Made by a program: the position numbers and the translations under genes. A model generated the notes under the pieces. That model searched no databases and was not told the origin of the DNA. It saw only the letters and a program-made list of their open reading frames with translations. From Ectocarpus siliculosus (Eukaryota; Sar; Phaeophyceae; Ectocarpales; Ectocarpaceae), in the NCBI GenBank assembly GCA_000310025.1, contig FN648415.1, positions 2,393 through 66,392 on the forward strand: a stretch of 64,000 nucleotides of DNA, given 5' to 3'. Below are positions 55,434 to 64,000 of this stretch, piece after piece (the stretch's first letter is position 1; every line of letters begins with the position of its first letter).

Positions 55434-55931
55434 ATGTCTCAATCTAGCGTCGGCTCATCGGACTCCGCTTCGGCGAGCCCTGAGCATTCTGAACGTTCGC
55501 GTTCGCCGGTGTCACCGCCTCGCGTAGCGACCTTCGGGTCCCCGGCAGCTGGCCGTCAGGCCACACAGCTGCTGCTGTCTTCGGACGGTGCTCGTGCCGC
55601 TGACCCTGTTGCCGATGCCGCTCGTTTGTCAGAGCTTCGCGCTCAACGCATTCGGGAGAGGTTCGCCTCGCCGGCTTCGGTCGACGCTAACCCCGTGGGT
55701 GCTGTCCTCAAACCGCCAGCACCCACACCTGCCACCCTTGCTTTTGGGGGTGTCAGTGGATATGGAAATAGGAGCAGCGGCGTTGTGTGCAAGGTGATTG
55801 CCTGTCGGGGGGATTCACTGTGTAGCCGCCGTCGGGGTTGCGTGTGCCTGTGCTGGGCGCGGTTCGGAGGTGCTCGTCCCATTTATTTTGAGTGGGATTT
55901 GTGTATATCGTATTTATTTCAGGTTGTATAA
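55434..55931 (+). CDS. Ser-rich gag-like N-terminal ORF
   Basis: From ATG 55434 (in frame with an upstream start at 55245) the frame encodes MSQSSVGSSDSASASPEHSE, RSRSPVSPPRVATFGSPAAG, LLSSDGARAADPVADAARL, ELRAQRIRERFASP and ATLAFGGVSGYGNRSSG. A plausible donor (TGCAAG|GTGATT) lies at about 55792. The last 45 codons look non-coding and are probably intron. It lies directly behind a possible LTR, which suggests a truncated retrotransposon gag. Family not recognised. Confidence 0.4.
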   Translation: MSQSSVGSSDSASASPEHSERSRSPVSPPRVATFGSPAAGRQATQLLLSSDGARAADPVADAARLSELRAQRIRERFASPASVDANPVGAVLKPPAPTPATLAFGGVSGYGNRSSGVVCKVIACRGDSLCSRRRGCVCLCWARFGGARPIYFEWDLCISYLFQVV

Positions 55932-56158
55932 ATGCAGGACGCATGTTGTTGTGTGTATCGGACCGTTGGATGGTTGGGGGAGTGCACTCTTGGCTGCTGT
56001 GTGTGGCTATCTATGTTGGTGCTGCGCGCTTCCCCGTTGCGTGCGTGACGAGTCTGATTGATTGGTGGATACGCATATATATTACATGATTATAGGTTGG
56101 GTCATGGTGACATGTGTGTTTTTCTGCGCTGCCATGGAAAGGTCAGGGGAACAGAGAT
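55932..56158. other. Spacer
   Basis: No feature recognised. Confidence 0.3.
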
Positions 56159-56371
56159 TTGTTGTTGTTGTTGTTGTCTTCACATTAAAAACCGTTCCGA
56201 TCTCTCTCTACCCAGTACCTTCGTATGTCCGTACTGATCCAACACTCGACGCGGTCGATTCCCGTGGTCACAGGTTAACTTACCCTGAAAATGTACACTC
56301 AAAATATGCTGGCCCCGAGGGGTCCGCAAGTCAATAGAAATCAACGACAGATATTCTGGAGTCCTCCACTC
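56159..56371 (-). repeat. Dispersed 205-bp repeat, copy 2
   Basis: Same sequence as 892-1095. Homology to the copy at 60368 extends about 14 bases further at the non-tail end (through TCCTCCACTCC). The simple-repeat tail is at 56159-56176 as (GTT)n. Confidence 0.75.
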
Positions 56372-56383
56372 CCGGAAGCTCTC

Positions 56384-56921
56384 GTACGCCCAGACGCTGA
56401 AGAGGGTGGAATGCCAAAGCGTTGAAGCCACGATCCGACAACGACGCCTACTGTTCGCGGGAGCACTGGCAAGGCAGCCGAACGGGCGACTCCCGAAACG
56501 ACTGATGCTCGGTGAGCTGGCGGGGGGGGAGAAGCCACGTAGGGGGGGACAGGAACAGAACTGGCCGAGGTGTGTGCTTGACGACCTGAAGGCATTCGGG
56601 GCCGACCACGGATCTACGAAAACCGACCCAAATTGTCTCGGAATTCCCGTACCGAAAGACACGGCACCGAAGTTAAGGTGGACGGAAGCCGCGAAGGTGG
56701 AGGGGGGAGTACCCTGGCATGCGGCGGTGCTGCAGGGAGCTGAGAGGTTCATGACCTCCTGGCACGAGAAGGAAGAAGAGGCCAGCCGACAACGAGCGCT
56801 CAAACGAAACCACAAGCCAACAACCAATGGGGCCGGAGGGGGGCAGGAGACGGACGAGACGGCGAGGGAAGAAAGCAAACGAGGAGAGACGGACCGAGTG
56901 GCACGACACGTGCCGGATTGA
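56384..56921 (+). pseudogene. LINE reverse-transcriptase C-terminal fragment
   Basis: The frame is open from about 56384 (YAQTLKRVECQSVEATIRQR) and contains RLLFAGALARQPNGRLPKRL, MLGELAGGEKPRRGGQEQNW and CVLDDLKAFGADHG, then a charged tail ending VARHVPD. This RxRRLLFAG...LPKR...GGQ..NW block is the segment that follows the RT thumb in many stramenopile LINEs (family knowledge). The catalytic RT and endonuclease are missing. The copy is 5'-truncated at the boundary with the 205-bp repeat. Confidence 0.7.
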
Positions 56922-57158
56922 ATTTATTTTAGCCAATTCCCCCCCCCAAACGCTGCACCATTGCACCAACCCCCCAGTAGTAGTGATTTCGTACCATTAC
57001 AATGTATCGCTGGTTGATGGCCATGTTTGCGTGTTTGCTTGTTCGTTAGTGGTCTCTCCGCCGTGTGCCTTGTTCTGCCTCATACTTCTTGTTATTTTCG
57101 GCCTGGTCCCTCTTTGTCCTCGCCCTTTTTAATTTTATTTTCATTTATTTTCTCTTCT
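56922..57158. other. Probable LINE 3' untranslated remnant and spacer
   Basis: C run at 56940-56948, then pyrimidine-rich sequence. No gene. Confidence 0.3.
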
Positions 57159-57645
57159 CCTTAGGCCACTTGTTAAGCTGTCCTTTTTTGGGTTGTCTTT
57201 TTCTCAAAAAGGGACAACTGGCCAAAGAACCACTTGCTACGTTGTCTTTTTTGCATTTATGGGCCTTCGAAAAAGGGACAGAAGAAAAAGACAGCGCCAT
57301 CCTGTTGCGGCATGGGCAACAAAGAGCAAAAAAAGCTGGTTGTTGGCGCGGTGAGGTTTTTCAAGGTGGTGTTGACTCTCACCACCTCAGTTGCCGTGCC
57401 TCCCACTGCCCTGTGGTCTCGATCAGCCACCACGCAAGGCGGACCAAGCACTCAGCTCGCGGGAGATAGCTTTACAGTTGCTGATGCTTCGCTCTGTGCG
57501 GAGATATCACCGAAAAACCAACTTGGTGTCAAAGTACTTATTGTGTGACGAACGGCCGTTGCACTTGTTCCAGAGGGTCATTTTTTTTGGCGGATGAGCA
57601 AAAGGATCGACCAGCACCATAACAAGGGGGTAATCGTGAGACTGG

Positions 57646-57962
57646 GTTACACATTGATAGTAACTCTTTAGGACTAACCGATGTTGAACGTAGCAAGGCT
57701 AGGTTCTTCACGCGAGCAAGGCTAGGTTCCTCACCCCACCTCTACCCTAACCCTAACCCTAACCCTAACCCTCACCCACGGCCAAAGCACGGCCTAGCGG
57801 CCGCGAACTGGGCGGCACGCGGCTGCGCCGCGTGCTCGGAATGCGGAACGGGAAGAGGGCGCTGGAGAGGAATCGGCCGCCAGAACCAACGCCGAACAAC
57901 GCCCGACCAATCAGAACGCGTTAGAACGCTTAGTCCTAAAGATCTACTATCAATGTGTAAAC
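57646..57962. mobile_element. MITE-like element with telomere repeats inside
   Basis: The ends are inverted repeats of about 32 bp (GTTACACATTGATAGTAACT at the left; GTTTACACATTGATAGTAGA on the opposite strand at the right), both running into CTTTAGGACTAA. The 317-bp body is GC-rich and contains the telomeric tract at 57745-57772. No coding sequence. Confidence 0.65.
57745..57772. repeat. Interstitial telomeric repeat (CCCTAA)4
   Basis: Four perfect CCCTAA units followed by CCCTCACCC. Reading TTAGGG on the minus strand, it faces away from the window's left end. Confidence 0.85.
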
Positions 57963-58081
57963 ACTACTCGAGAGTAATCGTTTTGCTAGATTATTTTCTG
58001 GTTCGTCCCTTTTTGAGAAAAAGACAGCGCTTGAAAAACCCCACCGCGCCAACAACCAGCTTTTTTTGCTCTTTTTTGCCC

Positions 58082-58560
58082 ATGCCGCAACTTTGGTTCA
58101 TGGATGCTCCCTCGCCACACACTGAAACAACAGCGATGACAAAGGTATCCGCCACAAGCTATGTGTATGGTCCGTCTTGTGTGGTGGATGATACAGACCA
58201 GGAGGCTGATGGGCGGTCAGAGGTTGTGAGCGCGAGAGTGGTGGACAAGCGGGAAGAACGACCCGCCGCGTCTCCAAGCATATTTTTTGTTCTTTTTCCC
58301 GTGTTGCAACTTTGGTTCATCGATGCTCCCTCGTCACACACCGAAGCAACAGCGATGACAAAGGTATCCGCCATGAGCTGTGCGTCTGATTCGTCTTGTG
58401 TGGTGATTGATACAGACCAGGCCGCTATAGGTCGCCCAGAAGTTGGGTTCGCAAAACAAGTTGACTGTGCACCAAAAAGACCCACCGCTGGTGCGTCCAG
58501 GCTCTTTTGGCTCGTTTGCCGCTTGTTTGCCGCACACATCGGGTTGTCCACCTGGTAAGC
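58082..58560. repeat. Two tandem 219-bp units (73 codons), open on both strands
   Basis: The unit starting CAACTTTGGTTCATGGATGC repeats after about 219 bp. Because the period is a multiple of three and stops are rare, the plus strand (QLWFMDAPSPHTETTAMTKV) and the minus strand (RPIAAWSVSITTQDESDAQL, from 58551 to 58159) are both open. The minus-strand reading is paralogous to the plus-strand reading at 59268-59888, including the lead-in DNPMCAANKRQT. Whether either is translated is unknown. Confidence 0.6.
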
Positions 58561-58907
58561 CGAATTACAACATTACGTCTATCGCCGAGGCTACTGACTC
58601 CGTACCAGTCACATGACACGACTCGTGAGAATACCGTTAGAGTTTGCGGGGATCATCCGTCGAGATATTCAAGTTTGTGGGCAAGTGTCATGTGTTGTGA
58701 CAGAAAAAGGGCAACAAAAAAAGACAGTCCCATCCTGTCACAAAGTTGCCCGAAAAGAGACAGGATGGCGCTGTCTTTTTCTTCTGTCCCTTTTTCGAAG
58801 GTCCAAAAATGCAAAAAAAGACAACGTAACAAGTGGTTCTTTGGCCAGTTGTCCCATTTTGAGAAAAAGACAGCCCAATAAAGGACAGCTTAACAAGTGG
58901 CCTTAGG

Positions 58908-59099
58908 CCATTCCTTGGGGTTGTCTTTTTTTATGATCTTTTTCTTTTTTCCTTCTCAAAAAATCACAAATGGCCGAAGAAGGTCTTCTTACAATGTCTT
59001 TTTCCCTCAAAAAAAAATCGCCAGAAAAAGACAACCCGTTTTGGACCGCCCATCCTGTCTTTTTGTGGGGCAGTTTTGGACAAGTGGAGGGTGTCCAAA
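58908..59099. other. Centre of the inverted duplication
   Basis: Short AAAAAGACAAC/GTTGTCTTTTT words in both orientations, otherwise unique. It separates the minus-oriented copy (58040-58720) from the plus-oriented copy (59100-59800). Confidence 0.4.
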
Positions 59100-60054
59100 A
59101 CTGTTGTCTTTTTTTGGTCACAACCACATCACTCGTACCTAGAAACTTGAATCTCTCGACGGCCCACCGCAAACTCTAACAGCGGTCACACGAGTTGTGT
59201 CGTGTTGCTGGGGTACAGAGTCGGTGGCAACGGCGGTAGCTAATGTTTTTTCAGTGGGCTGGACCACGTGGACAACCCGATGTGTGCGGCAAACAAGAGG
59301 CAAACAAACCGAGAGAGCCTGGACGCAGCAGCGGTGGGTCATTTTTCGTGTACTGTCAACCTTGCGAACCCAACTTTTGGGCGTCCTATAGCCTCCTGGT
59401 CTGTATCAATCATCACACAAGACGAACCATACGCACAGCTCGTGGCGCATGCCTTTATCATCGCTGTTGCTTGAGTGGGTGGCGAGGGAGTACTGGCCAA
59501 AGTTGCGACACGGGCGAAAGAGCGAAAACAGTTGCTTGAAGATGAGGCGGATCATTTTTCCCGCTTGTCCACCACTCTCGCGCTCACAATTTCTGAGCGT
59601 CCTATAGCCTCCTGGTCTGTATCAGCCACCACACAAGACGGACCATACACACGGCTCGTGGCGCATACCTTTGTCATCGCTGTTGCTAGAGTGGGTGGCG
59701 AGGGAGTACCGGTAAACCAAAGTTATGACAGGGGCACAAGAGCAAAAACAAATGGTTGCTGGCGCGGTGGGGCATTTTTTCAGCGTGCCGTCGACTTTCG
59801 GCACCTCCATTCCCGTGCCTCCTATCGCCTTGCGGTCTCTGTCAGCCGCCACCCAAGACGGACCATACACACAGCTCGCGAGGGATAGCTGTACCGTAGG
59901 CGCTGCTTCACTCTGTGAGGAGATATCACCGAAAAACCATTTCGGTGGGAAGGTCCATGTATGTGTGACAGCAGCCGTTGCAGAGTCTGTTCTTTTTTTG
60001 GTCGGTGAAAAAGGATTGACCAACACCCTAAGAAGGGGGTCATCCTTTTCGTAG
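59100..60054 (+). repeat. Plus-oriented copy of the 219-bp-unit block
   Basis: The lead-in (ACTTGAATCTCTCGACGG...ACCCGATGTGTGCGGCAAAC) matches the reverse complement of 58548-58690. Units follow at about 59390, 59604 and 59790. The frame 59268-59888 reads RPIASWSVSATTQDGPYTRL and AHTFVIAVARVGGEGVPVNQ and has one TGA at 59472. It shifts near 59730 into SLSAATQDGPYTQLARDSCT, which resembles the unit at 57400-57500. I annotate a repeat, not a gene. Confidence 0.6.
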
Positions 60055-60284
60055 AACCCTTTCTGGGTTGTCCGAAAAGGGAAAAAAAAAATCTGCGAAA
60101 AAAGAACCGAAAGAAATGGCCTTACGGTTTCCATTTTTATTTTTTCTCTTTTTCTTTCCTTTTTTTCTCTTTTTTTCCTTTTTTTCTCTCTGTTTCTTTT
60201 TTTTTTTCTCTCTTTTTTCCTCTCTTTTTCTGTGCCGGATGGCCTTGTCTCTGGTTGCGTTTTGATGTACCAAGATTGAACCAA
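60055..60284. repeat. Polypyrimidine low-complexity tract
   Basis: 60127-60235 is almost pure C/T (TTTTTCTCTTTTTCTTTCC type). The Lys/Arg-rich frames on the opposite strand are artefacts. Confidence 0.7.
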
Positions 60285-60656
60285 GGGGGTGTACCTCTTT
60301 CTCTCCGGCCCATGATAGATAGTGACTGCTAGTCTTAGTTGATACCTCGCATAGCGCGAAGAGGGGGTGGAGGATTCCAGAATATCTGTCGTTGATTTCT
60401 ATTGACTTGCGGACCCCCGGGGCCAGTTTATTTGAGTGTACCTTTTCAGGGTAAGTTAACCTGTGACCACGGGAATCGACCGCGTCGAGTGTTGGATCAG
60501 TACGGACATTCGAAGGTACTGGGTAGAGAGAGATCGGAACGGTTTTTAATGTGAAGACAACAACAACAACAACAACTCCCTCTGCGCGCTATGCGAGGTA
60601 TCCACTGAGACTAGCAGTCACTATCTATCATGGGCCGGAGAAAGAGGTACACCCCC
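60285..60656. repeat. Foldback: 70-bp arms flanking the 205-bp repeat
   Basis: 60285-60358 and 60587-60656 are inverted repeats at about 93% identity (GGGGGTGTACCTCTTTCTC, CCGGCCCATGATAGATAGTG, ATACCTCGCATAGCGCG). The loop is filled almost exactly by copy 3 of the dispersed repeat. Outer flanks show no target-site duplication. Confidence 0.75.
60368..60576 (+). repeat. Dispersed 205-bp repeat, copy 3
   Basis: Plus-strand copy ending in AATGTGAAGAC(AAC)n. It shares the longest stretch with copy 2. Confidence 0.75.
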
Positions 60657-60803
60657 AGAGTAGCGAGAGACGAGAAAATGGGTTTTTCTTTGGTGGCTCG
60701 GGGTTTTCGCCGAATGGCGATAATAAAGTTGATGGGCCTTGTTGGGTTCTCTCGTGGTTTCAGTATGAACAAGCGGGTCGGTGTGGTTTATCAGCGGTAG
60801 TGG
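60657..60803. other. Spacer
   Basis: No feature recognised apart from an AATAAA-like word at 60721-60726 that precedes the terminal repeat. Confidence 0.3.
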
Positions 60804-61015
60804 GGAGCAGACAGAGTTTATATATTTCTGTCTGTTGGGTGGCTGATGTTTATACTGATCGTAACGAGTAGACCGGGGGCGTGTGTGGTGTTGCCCTGCC
60901 TGGTGTCCGCTCTTTTCCCCTCTCCCTTGGCGAGCAAAGGGGGTACTACGCAAAATAATGACAAATTTCGAAAGCATCGAGAAAATGTCAAACCCCCGTC
61001 TGCCGTTTTTTCGGG
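60804..61015 (+). repeat. DIRS-like terminal repeat, left-half copy
   Basis: Matches 54628-54808 through CAGAGTTTATATATTTCTGT, GAGTAGACCGGGGGCGTGTG and GGCGAGCAAAGGGGGTAC, diverging after GAGAAAA. It precedes the gag-like frame at 61245, as the copy at 26821 precedes the gag of DIRS-like element 1. Confidence 0.65.
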
Positions 61016-61244
61016 GAGTCAAGGAAAAAAAGAAAATAAAACACTCTCCGTCACGCCATACGCCTGGAAATAGGGCGTTTGCCCAAGTTTGCCGGTAAAA
61101 TAATGTCGAAATCATGGAACCACGAAGGGGTTCCGTGGATGAGAACAGATGATCTGCGACAAAGGCTTGAAGAGAGCGCCCACTCGTGACAAGCCTTCCC
61201 AACCCTAACGAGGAAGCGTACAGCACGAATAACAGTAGACTACC

Positions 61245-62003
61245 ATGCAGCTGAGCGCGGCTCAGCTGGCCGCGGCCGCGTCGGCCCCTGCGGGGAAGGC
61301 AGTTAAAGAGTTGGTGTGCTTCGACACGAGCTCGGCCATCGGGGCCCTCCCGACTCTGGCACTGGCACGAGTCTGCACCAGCGAGGGCGCTTCTCTGGAA
61401 GGGAAGGACAAGATAGCTCTGTTCACCATGATGCTGCCATTGGTGCTGGCGCTGGGGCAGGGCACGCAGGAGACGATGGAGGATTTCCTGCGCGGTGCGG
61501 AGACCCAGGAGCACGGTTCGACGGGCGCGATAGCGGCCAGGAAAGCGTTCGGAGCGCGGGCGTTCATGGGAGAGGTGCTCGAGGTGTTGCGGGAGTTCGT
61601 CAAAGAGACGGGCACATACGTGATCCTGCCGCCTCTGCCATCGACGGGCAAAGCTCCCGCTCGCGAGTCCGGGGCGGCCCCGGCGGACCCGGCGACGGCA
61701 GCTCCCGTGGCAGCGGCTGCTGTTCCAGTGGCGGCGGCCGTTCCGACAGCGGCCCCAGCGGCAGCAGCAGCAGCTTCGGCGTCGGCGGCCCCCGCCCCCG
61801 CGGTGACACCCACATCGGCGGGAGCGTCCAGCTCGGCGATCCCAACAGCCCAGCAGCAGCAGGCAGCCAACCACAAGGTCATGGTGTCGGCGGACGACGC
61901 ATACATGGGTGTGGTGCAGGCGGAATCAGGCCACGCGGAGGTGAGGGATACAGTCCCCGTCGATGACTGTCTCGCGGTGTGTTCTCGTAAACAAAATTTT
62001 TAA
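61245..62003 (+). CDS. gag-like ORF of a third retroelement
   Basis: An intact 252-residue frame has a helical N-terminal domain (ALPTLALARVCTSEGASLEG, KIALFTMMLPLVLALGQGTQ, AFMGEVLEVLREFVKETGTY), an Ala/Pro-rich linker, and a C-terminal piece (HKVMVSADDAYMGVVQAESG). A strong donor (GGAG|GTGAGG, about 61940) lies just inside, so the last 20 residues may be intron, which parallels the gag exon 1 of DIRS element 2 ending at GTGAGT. Position 230 bp behind a DIRS-like terminal repeat supports a gag role. Family not recognised by sequence. Confidence 0.5.
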   Translation: MQLSAAQLAAAASAPAGKAVKELVCFDTSSAIGALPTLALARVCTSEGASLEGKDKIALFTMMLPLVLALGQGTQETMEDFLRGAETQEHGSTGAIAARKAFGARAFMGEVLEVLREFVKETGTYVILPPLPSTGKAPARESGAAPADPATAAPVAAAAVPVAAAVPTAAPAAAAAASASAAPAPAVTPTSAGASSSAIPTAQQQQAANHKVMVSADDAYMGVVQAESGHAEVRDTVPVDDCLAVCSRKQNF

Positions 62004-62125
62004 CTTTCGCCAAAAACTTTCGTCGCTCACTCTATTCCCAAGATGATCTTGATCCTGTCGATGATTATCGTCTCGTTTGAGTAGTACGTATGCACTTTCG
62101 CGCATTGTTTGCGTAGTACTTCAAC

Positions 62126-62407
62126 ATGTCCGATCCTTCGCGCAAAAATTCCTTGGACGATCTTGACGATCGTCATACCTTTATCACCCACGGCCCTCGC
62201 CGAAAAAGGCAACGGTATTATTTGTCATGCTCTTTGGATACCCCGCCACGCGAGCCAGTGATACGACGTCGGGAGGGTGTTCGTAATTTCAAAAGTACAA
62301 AGGAGATAACTGTCGGTGGTCTGGCAGTGGGGACTGCGGTGCAGGGCGTACGATATAAGTTGCCAAGAGCCGCGTATACGCGACGGGTGGTTCTTCGCAA
62401 TTATTAA
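62126..62407 (+). CDS. Small basic ORF, unknown
   Basis: A 93-residue frame, rich in Arg, with MSDPSRKNSLDDLDDRHTFI, HGPRRKRQRYYLSC and a short hydrophobic segment ITVGGLAVGTAVQGVRYKLP. It could be a real small gene or part of the intron of the preceding frame. No family recognised. Confidence 0.3.
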   Translation: MSDPSRKNSLDDLDDRHTFITHGPRRKRQRYYLSCSLDTPPREPVIRRREGVRNFKSTKEITVGGLAVGTAVQGVRYKLPRAAYTRRVVLRNY

Positions 62408-62699
62408 TCGCTTACGCGTATCGCCTCGAGATGGGGCGTACCACCCATCAAGTATTTATTGTGTGCGTGCATCCCCTTGAACACGCTCTCAATGGATCGT
62501 GGCACCTCACGACGATCATATGTCTACGTATTTTTCTCTTTATGTCATCTTTGAAATTATTTCTTTGATATTGCGCCTTTCACATGCTGCCGACCGGACA
62601 TCATAGGCCTTGACGTTGCGAGATAGGTCCACGAACAGTCCGAACGCGGGTATGTTATCGGGTATGTTATTGCTGGCCCACGAAACGACCGATCGGCGA
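62408..62699. other. Spacer
   Basis: No feature recognised. Confidence 0.3.
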
Positions 62700-63560
62700 G
62701 AGCTTTGTAGATACCATGTACCTCGGGATGAGTATTTCGAGCCATCCGTTTGTTTTCGATTTACGGCGTCCTCGATACATACTCGGCTCCGCCCTCGATA
62801 CGATGAGCTTTAGGGGCTGTTCTCGATACGCTTCGCTCGCCATAGCTTTGGGGTGCCATTTCGCGGGCCGGCCTCGATACCATGCGCCTCGGGATGAGTG
62901 TTTCGAGCCATCCGTTTGTTTTCGATTTACGGAGTCCTCGATACAAGCTCGCTCCCGTCCTCGACACGATGATCTTGCGATTGCTTCTGACGCCATTTCG
63001 TGGAACGGTTTCCGATACGATGCGTTTTCGGGATGCGTGCCTTCGAGCCATCCGTCTGCTTTGCTTTACGACGCCCTCGATGTAACCTTGGCTCGGTACG
63101 ATGGGCCGGCGATGGCTGTGGACGCCATTTCGTGGGCCGATTGCTTCTGACGCCACTTCGTGGAACGGTTTTCGATACGATGCGTTTTCGGGATGCGTGC
63201 TTTCGAGCCATCCGTCTGCTTTGCTTTACGACGCCCTCGATGTAACCTTGGCTTGGTACGATGGACCGGCGATGGCTTTGGACGCCATTTCGTGGGCCGG
63301 CCTCGATACGATGTGCTTCGGGATGCGTGCCTTCGAGCCATCCGTTCGTTCAGTTTTCCATTTACGATGTAGGTTTTCGATACGATGCGTTTTCGGGATG
63401 CGTGCTTTCGAGCCATCCGTCTGCTTTGCTTCACGACACCGACGCCCTCGATGTAACCTTGGCTTGGTACGATGGACCCGTGATGGCTTTGGACGCCATT
63501 TCGTGGGCCGGCCTCGATACGATGTGCTTCGGGATGCGTGCTTTCGAGCCATCCGTTCGT
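62700..63560. repeat. Degenerate tandem array, units of about 80 to 170 bp
   Basis: The landmark CGAGCCATCCGT recurs at about 62740, 62909, 63046, 63206, 63331, 63409 and 63546. Other shared blocks are TTTTCGGGATGCGTGC, GACGCCATTTCGTGGGCCGG and CTCGATACGATG. Units vary by loss or gain of whole blocks, so it is a mosaic. Frames of up to 168 codons on both strands are artefacts. Confidence 0.8.
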
Positions 63561-63563
63561 TAA

Positions 63564-64000
63564 GTTTTCCATTTACGATGTAGCAGCGACGCGTTTGGCG
63601 CCACGTCGTTAGCCGTCCTTCATGTGATCGCTGCTGACGACACGGCGGGGGCCGCCCTCGGTGCCATTTCGTTTTCCGCACAGGTTCGTAGCGCGTTCCT
63701 GAAGGTCCTTCAGGTTACGCGGAATGCCGATCGGGTGTTTTCGTGGCATGACCTGCGACGCGCCCTAGTAGCGGCCCACACCATCATGGTAGCCGTGGGG
63801 GTATCGGCCGGCGACATTAAGATCATCTCTGATACGGTAGCCAGGGGCGACCGCCTGGTAGTAGCGTTTGGGCCGACGTACGGCGCGAGGGCGGCGACCG
63901 ATGTGTTGGACATGTTTACGGGTCTGCTACCGAATGCCCACGGGGTCCCCAACGATCTGTTTTCGGCGGATTACGTGCGTATCCGTAAGTCGGCTCCGGT
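63564..64000 (+). CDS. Open coding exon running to the window edge
   Basis: One plus-strand frame has no stop from 63564 to the end (at least 145 codons) and reads like ordinary protein: SLAVLHVIAADDTAGAALGA, FLKVLQVTRNADRVFSWHDL, IMVAVGVSAGDIKIISDTVA, LVVAFGPTYGARAATDVLDM and TGLLPNAHGVPNDLFSADYV. A CCGCACAG acceptor at 63683 and a perfect GTAAGT at 63985 suggest an internal exon 63684-63984. Its position behind a gag-like ORF and a tandem array mirrors the gag exon 2 of DIRS element 2, so a retroelement gag is possible. Family not recognised. Confidence 0.5.

Larger units (their letters stand above)
57159..58907. repeat. Inverted-repeat pair of about 147 bp, ends of a 1.75-kb segment
   Basis: 57159-57305 and 58760-58907 are reverse complements with few mismatches (landmarks GGCCACTTGTTAAGCTGTCC, CAAAGAACCACTTG, AAAAGGGACAGAAGAAAAAG). 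They bound a segment holding one partial and two tandem 219-bp units and the small TIR element at 57646-57962. The arms could be TIRs of a non-autonomous DNA element or the product of an inverted duplication. No transposase and no target-site duplication are seen. Confidence 0.7.

Noticed and set aside
57745-57772. Chromosome end or telomere
   Set aside because: Only four units, inside a TIR element and flanked on both sides by several kilobases of other sequence.
59622-60284. 220-codon Lys/Arg-rich minus-strand ORF
   Set aside because: Half of it is the polypyrimidine tract read backwards and the remainder lies in the 219-bp repeat.
62761-63681. Several Arg-rich ORFs on the minus strand
   Set aside because: They are shadows of the tandem array at 62700-63560.

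Overview
The window is nuclear DNA of a eukaryote and is almost entirely accessory, repeat-rich sequence. Spliceosomal introns (GTGAGT/GTAAGG donors, pyrimidine-rich acceptors), abundant CTG/CAG microsatellites, TTAGGG-type interstitial telomere repeats, a LINE reverse-transcriptase tail of the kind I associate with brown algae, and tyrosine-recombinase (DIRS-order) retrotransposons together suggest a stramenopile, most likely a brown alga. That assignment is inference. No rRNA, intact tRNA, CRISPR or prokaryotic operon is visible.

Layout. 1-17 kb: mostly gene-poor, with islands dense in short palindromic words (1-510, 1130-1660, 7085-7850), a long foldback (1190-1465), a two-exon gene of unknown function (8484-9319) and a composite minisatellite (15107-16618). 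17.4-20.8 kb: the best host-gene candidate, four exons on the + strand, followed by a 311-bp tandem repeat. 22.6-25.4 kb: a three-exon PIF/Harbinger-type transposase on the - strand. 25.6-26.6 kb: two copies of a tRNA-derived SINE and a short LINE 3' tail.

26.8-40.1 kb: two decayed tyrosine-recombinase retroelements lying head to tail. The first has a gag with a CCCH finger, an RT/RNase H and a recombinase, and it stops abruptly where the second begins. The second (31851-40141) has the diagnostic split direct repeats A1-ORFs-B1-A2-B2 of PAT/Ngaro/kangaroo-type elements, a probable intron within gag, and RT, RNase H, a methyltransferase-like domain and a tyrosine recombinase.

42.9-53.3 kb: a nested structure. 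A TIR-bounded DNA element of about 2.3 kb (40-bp TIRs, 39/40 identical) carries a multi-exon Cys-rich gene and a fragment of a Helitron helicase N-terminus. A Ty1/Copia retrotransposon of 8.1 kb on the - strand sits inside it, with 1127-bp LTRs about 99.5% identical and a GTTAG target-site duplication. The Copia element has lost its integrase core, has two in-frame UAG codons, carries an extra 3' ORF, and has a primer-binding site matching the anticodon arm of a methionine tRNA (a half-tRNA primer).

54.6-64 kb: copies of a terminal repeat shared with the first DIRS-like element, a LINE RT C-terminal fragment, an inverted-duplication complex of 219-bp units containing a small TIR element with telomere repeats, a gag-like ORF, a further tandem array, and an open coding exon that runs to the right edge.

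Most coding capacity here is retrotransposon-derived. Only the genes at 8.5-9.3, 17.4-20.8, 51.3-52.5 and perhaps 63.6-64.0 kb are candidates for anything else.
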